In this document: piece after piece, positions 8,701 to 17,100 of the stretch
Numbering within the stretch: position 1 is the first letter of the stretch
How the letters are laid out: each line of letters starts with the position of its first letter
From: Chloroflexota bacterium
Lineage (GTDB): Bacteria; Chloroflexota; Anaerolineae; B4-G1; SLSP01
NCBI GenBank assembly: GCA_019873645.1
Contig: JAIOAX010000043.1
Span: forward strand, 1 to 38,310
Length of the DNA stretch: 38,310 bases
Direction: 5' to 3'
The notes under the pieces: model-generated
What the model saw: only the letters and a program-made list of their open reading frames with translations
What the model was told of the DNA's origin: nothing
The model's database searches: none
Translations under genes and position numbers: made by a program

Positions 8701-9087
8701 GACGCGGCAGGCGGTGAGGCAGCGGTGGGGATGCTGCTTGCAGGCGGCGACCAGGTCACGAAAGTCGGCCACGTCCAGCCGGTAGGGGCTATGGGGATTG
8801 AACCGGATGGTTGTGCGGGTGACGGTGAGGAAGGGCGGGTCGGCCTCCGCGTCGCCGACCGCGCGGCGCAGGCGATTGAGCGCCTGGCGGAGGGCGTGCA
8901 GCGCGTCGGCCTCAGGCTGTTCGGGCCAGAGGAGGGCGGCGAGGGCCGTCCGCGGGAAAGCGGTCCCGGCGTGCATGGCCAGGTAGGCCAGCAGCGCGCG
9001 GGCCGAATCGGCCTCAAAGTCGGTGATCGGCTCGCCGTCTCCGGTGACCTGAAAGGCGCCGAAAAGGGAGATGCTCAATCGTTTCAT
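5689..9087 (-). CDS. AfsR/SARP-type regulator: winged helix-BTAD, NB-ARC-like ATPase, TPR
   Basis: A 1132-residue STAND-type regulator. Residues 1-95 are an OmpR-like winged helix (LFGAFQVTGDGEPI, LLAYLAMHAG, ALRQALNRLRRAV), about 100-255 the bacterial transcriptional activator (BTAD) domain, and about 270-620 the NTPase with Walker A GPGGVGKT (near 301-309) and Walker B VLLVLDNLE (near 370-378). About 640-1090 are TPR units (AEADSLNHLGSAYFYLEDF, ALSNLGTVAYEQSRF, TLSNLGYTCWALGDF). Such proteins bind direct repeats and activate nearby genes after ligand and nucleotide binding. The start is ATG 9087; the ribosome site is weak. It converges on the beta-mannosidase gene with a 63-bp overlap. Its target is unknown; its own promoter is a candidate because of the repeats at 9093-9113. 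Confidence 0.88.
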   Translation of the reverse strand: MKRLSISLFGAFQVTGDGEPITDFEADSARALLAYLAMHAGTAFPRTALAALLWPEQPEADALHALRQALNRLRRAVGDAEADPPFLTVTRTTIRFNPHSPYRLDVADFRDLVAACKQHPHRCLTACRVCRERLTGAAALYRGDLLAGFFLNSPPFEEWLVLERESLHRQAIEVLDWLTDCHAQRGEWDAVQHYARRQVELEPWREEAHQQLMRALAFGGQRSAALAQYQVCRRTLAAELGVAPTATTEALRGQIEAETLSPPPQPPCNLPIQLTPFIGRTAELAQVAERLNHPDCRLLTLVGPGGVGKTRLALQAAQDERGAFRDGIYFVSLAAAHAGEPLGAVLAQALGVNPRPGEDLNAQLVNYLKGKEVLLVLDNLERLGAGGELIVDLLQRTADVRLLATSQQPLNIVGEWVFNVSPLEYPSDDTADAAGDNYSAVQFFRESALRRKPDFTLGPANRPDVVRICRMLGGIPLALELAAGWLHARSCEEIARAIQHDLDFLRTASPGVAERHRSIRAALDYSWALLAAEEQAALRRLAVFPGGFDSAAALHVADTTEAVLAALVDKSMLQQATYESPRPATRYGMHNLMRRYAMERLVADSDDAFLAHKRHCDYYCALLASLKDDLTGRAPRRALEILDDEMDNIRAAWEWAVAQEDIPQIERALEGLTQFYTLRGRFQEGQVALGRAVESLGQSGPAHTVHKLAVRRGVLLGHLGRYDEAESVVTRSLPELQRFDDTPEVVLCLNTLSWIHSRRGNYEQARDLTTQALALAETHSLRQSEADSLNHLGSAYFYLEDFVRANECYSQSLHIRRELGDRWGESVALSNLGTVAYEQSRFQTAHTCFTQALEIIRRDIGNREREAWILDGLGNTATECGDYAAALEYYREALRLGRETGNLWEASNTLSNLGYTCWALGDFARSEAYYAEAIQTKQEIGDRRGESLTLALYGLLLHSLGRDAEALRVGEEALAVAEELGSSQVQAYALTCIGQAQVGLGGLSEAADAYRRALTLRRELGQESYVVELLGGLAHIALLQGDLAQAQACVDDILRYLENGSLDGALDPFGVPLICYRVLQAAHRPEAGAVLETAYRALQERADKIPDQELRQLFLRNVASHAQIWREWELKR

Positions 9088-9092
9088 CTTTG

Positions 9093-9113
9093 CCGTGACG
9101 TTTCCGTGACGTT
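9093..9113 (-). promoter_or_regulatory. 11-bp-period direct repeat before the SARP-type regulator
   Basis: CCGTGACGTT occurs at 9093-9102 and again at 9104-9113, an 11-bp repeat distance, about one helical turn. SARP/BTAD regulators are known to bind direct repeats at 11-bp spacing, so this is a plausible autoregulatory operator. On the minus strand a TATTAT -10-like hexamer lies just upstream (9126-9121) and a perfect TATAAT at 9150-9145; I see no good -35 for either. Confidence 0.5.
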
Positions 9114-9188
9114 CGGTTGGTATAATAGCAAAGAATCAGGGCCAATTATACCCGGCTGGGGGTAAAAAGCCAGCGCGGGAAGGAAAAC

Positions 9189-9341
9189 GGGTGCATTTCA
9201 GGATGGGGGCGATTTATCGGATACGGCGACCGGGCGATGCTCAGGCCGGTCTCCAGACCGCGCCTGCGCAGCGACTGATCCCGCAGTGGCGCGGTCAGAG
9301 ACCGGCCACAGCAAGATTTGCCCCGAAGTTGAAATGCACCC
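9189..9341. repeat. Nested inverted-repeat element (MITE-like or structured RNA)
   Basis: Outer arms GGGTGCATTTCA (9189-9200) and its exact complement (9330-9341) enclose inner arms 9244-9264 and 9288-9307, which share the GGCCGGTCTC and GACCGCGCC blocks with one or two differences. No protein is encoded. The total of 153 bp with terminal inverted repeats fits a small non-autonomous element or a stable RNA fold. The rest of 9342-9571 holds no gene I can support, only a small palindrome around 9390-9405. Confidence 0.55.
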
Positions 9342-9571
9342 AGGAAAACTGACTGGTAAGGATAAACCAGAGTGCGGTAAAAGTCAAGGGCCTGTTTACA
9401 GGCCACCTGGCACATTAACTGGCAAGAGCTGAGCCGTTTTGAGACGTATCAAACTATGCCCAGGCCTGACGATTTTTTTGCGACCGGGGTTGTAGAGGCT
9501 TATTGGCCCGTGTACTCTCCCAGGCTGTGACCTCGTCTGCAGCATCTGGGTGTGTCACGGAGCAACGTGCG

Positions 9572-9847
9572 TCAAGTGTGGCGTTCCTCCTCCGAGCGGT
9601 AGGGTTCATTGCGGTGTAGCAGCCCGACAATGACCCCCAGGCTCTTGCGGGCGGTAAGGACCAGGGCCCGCTTGTGCTTGTGTTTGGGGACTTCGGTATA
9701 CTTGCGCGCATAAAAGCGTTGGAACTCCGGGACGCGCTTGTGCAGATGATCCGCGCCCTGGATCAGGTAATAGCGCAAGTAGCGGTTCGCCGCAGTCGCC
9801 ATGTGGCGGTCTTCGGCGGCGAAGCTGCTGGATTGCGCTTGCGGCCA
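9572..9847 (-). pseudogene. IS110-family transposase, C-terminal fragment
   Basis: On the minus strand the frame reads WPQAQSSSFAAEDRHMATA, ANRYLRYYLIQGADHLHKRV, then YARKYTEVPKHKHKRALVLT. This matches the end of IS110-type transposases (Transposase_20 region), including the hallmark NRYLRYYL and the KHKRALVLTARK segment. Only about 90 residues are left; a TAA stands just before the WPQ motif and the DEDD N-terminal domain is absent. The fragment abuts the DUF11-type remnant near 9848-9850, suggesting an old insertion or rearrangement joint. It cannot be active. Confidence 0.75.
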
Positions 9848-9849
9848 CC

Positions 9850-11036
9850 GTTATCAGTTTCCCACTGCCGATTGAAACAATCACGTACACCCAGTTGATC
9901 AGCATTGCCCACTGGTCTGATCACCCCGAGTGGATCACGCACGTCTACACTACCGTCCAGTATCATCCGGTGACCGGCCAGCGTTTGCCATGGTATGTGC
10001 TGGAGCTTGTCCGGGGGGCGGACCTGTCCATCACACAAACGGTGACACCGACCGGGCCGCTCGCACCGGGGCAGGTGGCGACGTATACGCTGCACTATGC
10101 CAACGCCGGCCCTGAGATAGCCACGGGCGTCAGCATCCTGAGCGAGCTATCGCCGGACCTCACCCCCATCACGTTTACCTGCAGCGGACCGCCTGTCATC
10201 CCGGTAATCGGCATTCCTTATCTGTGGCGCGTAGGGGACCTGGCTCCCGGTCAACGTGGGGTCATCACCCTCACGGCGCAGGTGATGACGGACGCTTTAG
10301 CCTATACGTCCCTGGCGCATCGTGTGACCATCACCTCCGCCCTGCCCGACCCGCTCTCGGCCAACAACGGTAGTGTTGTACACTCTTTGGTCCGCCGGGT
10401 ACGTGCTCTGACATTGACGCCGGATCACACCGGGCAGATTCGGCCATCTCATTCGCTCCTCTTCGAGCATACGGTCACTAACGCGGGCAATTACACGGAT
10501 GTGGTGACTCTGGAAGCGGCCTCTGTGCGCGGTTGGCCGGTCGTGCTGATCGAGAGCGCTTACCCGACCGGTACTGCCCGCTTGCCGCTCCAGGTTGGCC
10601 CGCGAGCCTCGCGCGCAGTCACGGTCAGCGTCACCGCGCCCCCGGAGGCGCTGAGCAACACCGTGGACTATGTGGTGGTGACCGCGACGTTGCCCGCCGG
10701 AGCCTATGCCCTGGTCACCGACACGCTTGTGGTGGGGTATGCGCCGGGCATCGCGTTCGGGCCGGATCGTACAGCCACGGCCTCACCTGGCGAAAGCCTG
10801 ATCTACACCCATACCCTAATACTGGCAACTATACCGACACTTTCCAACTGACCATCACGCCGGAATGGCAGCCGACCCTTTCCCCGACCTCGACCACGCT
10901 GGGGCCGGCGGCGACGCAGACCATCACCGTAACGCTCACGGTCCCGATGACCCTCTCACAAGATACAGAGCTTCACACCAGGATCACAGCCACGCTGGCG
11001 AGCATGCCCACCGTCAAAAATTTCGCCTCGGGGTGA
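9850..11036 (+). pseudogene. DUF11-type secreted surface protein, 5'-truncated and frameshifted
   Basis: The plus frame is open from the IS110 joint (ISFPLPIETITYTQLISIAH, with no true start) and shows a DUF11-like unit: ADLSITQTVTPTGPLAPGQV, then ATYTLHYANAGPEIATGV, followed by two more beta-sandwich units of the HTVTNAGNYTDVVTLEA kind. Near 10815-10822 the frame changes: one frame stops at 10851, while another continues the expected NTGNYTDTFQLTITPEWQPT to the stop at 11036. Such domains build extracellular stalks. With the N-terminus and signal peptide gone, a frameshift and no anchor motif, it is almost surely dead. Confidence 0.75.
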
Positions 11037-11120
11037 AGTAGAGATGAAAGGAGGTGATACGTGATGCGTGAGGCGTGATACGTAGAGGTAAATCAAAAAT
11101 CGAAAATCAAAAATCTAAAA
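11037..11120 (+). repeat. Twelve phased heptamers filling an intergenic space
   Basis: Directly after the TGA at 11036 the sequence divides into 7-nt words: AGTAGAG, ATGAAAG, GAGGTGA, TACGTGA, TGCGTGA, GGCGTGA, TACGTAG, AGGTAAA, TCAAAAA, TCGAAAA, TCAAAAA, TCTAAAA. The word changes midway from CGTGA-type to AAAATC-type without losing phase. It ends just before the ribosome site of the giant repeat protein. Confidence 0.75.
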
Positions 11121-11141
11121 TTGCAATGGGAGGTACAAAAA

Positions 11142-14100
11142 ATGATACCCAAAACCCTTCGTTTCCTTCTCTTGCTCACCTTGCTGGCGGCGCTGCTGCC
11201 GCCCTGGACGCCGGCGCATGCCGCGCCCGGTCAACCTCCTCGCGCGCCGGATGAGCCGCTTCCTCCGGCCGGGTTTTCTGCCCTGACGCCCCTGGCGCAA
11301 GCGGCGGAGGAGACGCCCCCACCCCAGCCGGGGGCGCCCAAACAATTCCTGGCGCGCCTGACCGCCGACGCTGACCCGCAGGCGGTCGCCGAGTTCCTGC
11401 GCGAGATGCGGGAGCAGGACCGGATCGGCGAGTTTAGCTGGGTAGAGGAATCCCGCGCCTTCCTGATCGCGGGCGAAAAGGGACTGCCCCTGGTCGTCGC
11501 CCGCCCGGAGGTGTGGGAGATCCTCGAGGCCACGCCTGAAACGCTGGCGCTGCCGCCTCTGCAGGAGCAGGCCACGCCCGAACAGCCCGAGCGCGCGCAA
11601 CCGCTGGCCGAGAGCGCGCCGGTAGCGCAGCCTGGCCCAGGTGAGATGACTCAGCAAGAGCCGAAGGACACCTATCTGATCAAGCTCAGCGCGCCCGGAT
11701 CCGTCGCCGAGGTGGGGATGGCTTATGAACACCTGCGCTTCGAACTTGACTATCTCCATCAGCAGGAGCAGATCGGCGCCCACGAGTGGCTGCCCGAGGC
11801 CAACGCCGTGCGGGCCGAGATCATCGTGCCGCAGGTGATTGACTTCCTGCAGCGCCTGTCAGAAGTAGATGATGTGTTGCCCTATGCAGAAGAGACACTC
11901 GACCAGGCGCAGCAGGACTACCAGGCTGCGCTGACGGCGCTCCATCGCGACGCAGCCCGGTTCGGCATTGCACACGCTACCGCCTATACCCCTACCCAGC
12001 CCAGAGCACGGGCCAGGCTCTATACCGACTACCTCTACCTTTCCGGCAACAGCAACGCATCAACAGTGGTCACGCTGACCACCTCCACTGGCGCGCTCAA
12101 GAACGACCCGGCGCGGACATCCGTTTCCTATTCCTGTGACTGGTACTATGGGACAAGCTGCTGGGCCTACGTCTATCTCCGTGACGCCAACTACAACGCC
12201 GTTGCGATGACGCCGGGCGACATCCTCTACGTGGCGCAGAGCGGGCAAACCCCTTTCAGCATGACCATTCCGCTGCTCACGGCTTATGCCGATGCCAACG
12301 CCAACACGGTCTCCGGCCAAGCCCCGCCCAACATCACCAACACCGACCCCAACAACCCACCGGTAGTCCAGGTCTCTGTATCCGGCGGTCAGTACGTCAC
12401 CACTACTGCGGAGGGCACGTATCTTGCGACTAACGTGGGAGATTTCCTCCCCGGCAGCAGCGGCGAGGTCCTTTACTATGATGCACGTGGCAACCAGACC
12501 TACCTGCCCTTCCGCGTGCCGATGGTCAGCGTACGCGGCTATGATGGCTACAGCAGTGAGCAGCGCGTAGCTGGTTACGCGCCGCTGGGCAACATCACCG
12601 TTACGATAGAACTGCGGCGCGGCGGCGTCATTACAGCGACCTGGAGCGGGACCGCCGGCTCCGACGGCTATTTCAGCGCCTACCTCTCGCAGTCCATCGC
12701 CGCCGGGGATGAGGTGCGGGTGACGGCCGGCGAATGGGACGCGACCGTCCACGTACCGCTGTTCACCGCCGAGTCCATTCCGGAAACCGATATGGTCGTC
12801 GGCCAGACGGACGCTGTGGTCGTCACGACAACTTATAACCTGCCCCGGACGCTGGCCGTGTGGCCGCAGACGTACAGCGATAGCGACTACTCCCCCCGCA
12901 AGCGGGTGCAGCCCGACGCCGGCGGTGTCTTCACGGCAACCAACCCCTTCGAGCGCTATGGCTCGGACGTGACGATAGACATCCGCTCCGGCGACGCCGG
13001 CCACCTGCGCTATATCGACGCCGCCGGCAACCGCACCTACTTCCGCTTCAAGGCGCCCTCCCCGCCGCCGGTGCTGTATGCGCGCGGCTGGGGCAGCGAG
13101 TCACGTTACTACGCCGGCGACACGCTGGGCGGCACTATCACCGGCTGGTGCAGCAGTGAGGACGGCTACGGCGTGGCCGAGCTGCACAGCGCCAGCGGAA
13201 CGCTCAAGGCGCGGGTGACCAGTATCAATGCCTGTCCGAGTTTCGGTGTGGACTTTTACGTCCCCATCGAGGGCAGCGATGTCATCAGCGCCACTTTTGG
13301 CGGCCAGACGACGGTGATGACTGTCCCACGCTTCGAGGTGACGGTTGACCCCGCTTCCGATATGATCATCGGCCAGACGGATGCCACAGTTGTCACGACG
13401 ACCTACGGCCTCACCCAGACACTGGCCGTGTGGCCGAATTCTTACTATGATTATGACGATTACCCCCGCAAGCGGGTGCAGCCCGGCGCCGGCGGCATCT
13501 TCACGGCAACTAACCCCTTCGAGCGCTACGGCTCGGACGTGACGGTAGACATCCGCCCCGGCGATGCCGGCCACCTGCGCTACATTGACGCCGCCGGCAA
13601 CCGCACCTACTTCCGCTTCAAGGCGCCCTCCCCGCCGCCGGTGCTGTACGCACGCGGCTGGGGCAGTGGTTCGTACTACAAAGCCAACGACACGCTGGGC
13701 GGCACTATCACCGGCTTCTGCAGCAGCGAGGACGGCTACGGCGTAGCCGTGCTGCGTAGCGCGAGCGGGACGCTCAAGGCGCAAGCGACCAATGTCAACG
13801 CCTGTCCGAGCTTCGGTGTGGACTTCAACGTCCCCATCGTGGGCGGCGATGTCATCAGCGCCACTTTTGGCGGCCAGACGACGGTGATGACTGTCCCACG
13901 CTTCGAGGTGACGGTTGACCCCGCTTCCGATATGATCATCGGCCAGACGGATGCTACGGTTGTCACAACGACCTACGGCCTCACCCAGACGCTGGCCGTG
14001 TGGCCGAAGACGTACTCTGACGATTACCCCCGAAAGCGAGTGCAGCCCGACGCCGGCGGCGTCTTTATGGCGACCAACCCGTTCGAGGGATACAGCTCGG

Positions 14101-17100
14101 ACGTGACGGTAGACATCCGCCCGGGCGACGCCGGCCACCTGTGCTATATCGACGCCGCCGGTAACCGCACTTACGCCGCCATCATCGCGCCGGGCCTGTA
14201 CGTGCGCGGCGATTCATATAGATACGTTGCCGATAACTATGTCTTTGTGCGCGCGAACGCCGGCCTGCTCGTTACGGTGACGCTCAAGCGCGACGGCGCG
14301 ACAGCGGCGACGGCCAGCGGTCAGATTCCCGACTCGGGCGAGTATGGTGTCTACCTGACCGATGCCTACGGCGCGCCGGTGCTCATCCAGGCCGGCGATG
14401 TGGTCGAGGCGGCGCTGTCTGGCCGAACCCTGACCGCAACTATGCCTGTGCTGACCGCTATCCCCCACACCGCCACCGGCATCGTCAGCGGCATTGCCCC
14501 GGCCAATATCACCGATACCACCTCCGGCAACCCGCACACATTGCGGGTCTACCGCTCTCGCGATGGCCGTTCCCTCCAGGTCACGACCGACGCGTCCGGT
14601 GCCTACAGCGCGGATTTCTCCTCTTATGGCGGCCTGCGCCCCGGCGACGTCGGCTACCTGCGCTACATCAACCACGCTGGCTACTATATCTACGACAACT
14701 ACTGGGTTCCGGTCGTCTATGTGCGCGGCTATGAATCCGGCTACAGCGCCGAAAACTATGTCAGCGGCTACGTGGCCGAGGCCGGCGTGGTAATCACGGT
14801 CACGCTCAGGCGCGATGGGGAAGTCGTCGCCCGCACCTTTGGGCGCTCGAACGGCAGCGACGGCAGTTTCTCCATCTACCTGCGTGACCGCTATGGCTAT
14901 GACGCCAACATCCTCGGCGGCGATACGGTGGAGGTGCAGACCGCAGGCGGCACGGTGAGCGTGTATGTGCCGCGCTTTACCGTCTTCTCCGACCCGCTGG
15001 CCGACCGCGTCACCGGCTCTACCGATGCCGTTGTGACCAGTCAAACGCCCTACATGACGCAGACGCTGGCCGTCTGGCCCACCTACTCTTACTATTGGGA
15101 CTATGGCAAGCACGTCCTGCCCACAGGCGGCGTTTTTACGGCGACCAATCCCTTCTACTACGGCGCCGATCCGGCTACTAGCTCGTCCACCACGCTCAAC
15201 TGGGGCTACGGCACGACCGGCCACGCGCGCTACATCAACGCCGACGGTCACCGCGTCTACATGCGCATCCAGGCGCCGATCAAGCCGGAGGTGCACGTGC
15301 GCGGATACTATCAGGACAACCGTTACTATGCCGAAAACTCCGTCGGCGGCCGTGTGGAGGGCTTTTGCGGCTACGGCACGGTGACGCTCAGGGACAGCGC
15401 CGGCGCGGTCAAGGCGCAGACAACCAGCGCGTGGGCCTGTTACTCCATATACGCCTTCCTCTACGACGCGGCAGGCAATCCGGCCCCCATCCTTCCCGGC
15501 GACCGCGTCGAGGTGACCTTTGGCGGCGCGACGACGGTAGTGCAGGTGCCTGCTTTTACGGTTACCTCCGACCCCGTCAACGACCGCCTGACCGGCACGA
15601 CGGACGCCCTCGTCGGCGCGGGGACGGTCACCCAGACGCTGTCCCTCTGGCCCGCCTCCTTCTACGATTCGGACGAGGGTAAACGGGTTACGGTGGATGC
15701 CGGCGGCGCGTTCACGGCCACCAATCCGTTCTACCGCTATGCCGATCCGTCCTACTCCCCCGTTACGCTGGACTGGACCGTCGGCGAGGGCGGCCACCTG
15801 CGCTACGTGGACGCCGAGGGCAACCGCGTCTATGCGCGCTTCAGGGCGTACCCGCCACAGGCTACCCTGACCCTGCGCGGCGATTACTGGGAGGAGCGTT
15901 ACGTCGCCGAAAACTATCTGAGCGGCTACTTCCCGGGCTTTTGCGGCGAGGGGACGGTGATGCTACGCAACGCGACCGGCGCCCTCAAGGGAGAATGGCG
16001 GCGCGTCCGTGCCTGCAGCGAGTTCTCGCTCTATCTCTACGGCGAGGGCGGCGCAGCGGTCAACCTGGAGGCGGGCGATGTTGTCACGGCGACCTTTGGC
16101 ACGAGCACCGTCACGGTCAGCATCCCCACGTTTGCAGTCGAAACTGACCACGTCCGCAGCCGTGTCACCGGCACGACAAACGCCGCCGTCACCTCGACGA
16201 CCCCAGGGATGACGCAGACACTGGCCATCTGGCCCACCAGTTACTATGACAGCGACTATGGCAAGCATGTCCAGCCCACAGGAGGCGTCTTTACCGCGAC
16301 CAATCCCTTCTACCGCAACGCCAACCCTGCGCGCGGCCAGGCGACGCTGGGCTTGACGGCGACAAGCGTGGGCCATCTGCGCTACGTGGACGGGACGTGG
16401 AACCGCGTCTACGCCCGCTTCCACCGGCCCGATATCCTGCTCTACGTACACCAGTGCTATTCGGAGGAATACTATGGGTATTACAGTGAGTACAGCCTGA
16501 GCGTCCAAGTCCCCGGTTTCTGCGGCTACGGCAGCATTGTGTTGCGCAACGCCGCCGGGACGCTCAAGGCGCAGCGCACGGATGTCTACGCCTGCAGCTA
16601 TGTCTACGCATATAATGCTTACCTCCATGATAACGCAGGCCAGGCGGTGCCCATCGAGGCGGGCGACCGCGTCGAAGCGAACTTTGGCGGGCGCACCAAG
16701 ATGCTGATCGTGCCCTACCTCTCGGCGCGCGCCGACGCCGCGCTCGACCGTGTCACCGGCGCCACCAATGCCGACATGTCCGAAGGCGCCTCGCTGACAG
16801 TCTATCCCACATCGGTGTCCTATGAGGATTCCTACTCCCCCTCCAAATCGGTGCAGCCCGACGCGAGCGGGGCCTTTACCGCGACCAACCCCTTCTACTA
16901 CCATGGCTCCTCGACCACCTGGGTGGACATCCGCGAGGGTGATCAGGGGCACGTGCGCTACGTCACCCCCGCCGGCGACCGCGTCCAGTACCGCTTGATG
17001 GCCGAATATCCTGCCCCGCGCGTGTGGGTGCGGAAGGACAGCTACTATCTCTATGGCTATTCCTTCCCCCGCTATGTCCCCATCACCACAACGTTGCGGC

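Noticed and set aside
9146..9415. 89-codon minus-strand open frame upstream of the regulator
   Set aside because: It coincides with the nested inverted-repeat element, shows no motif and has no ribosome site.
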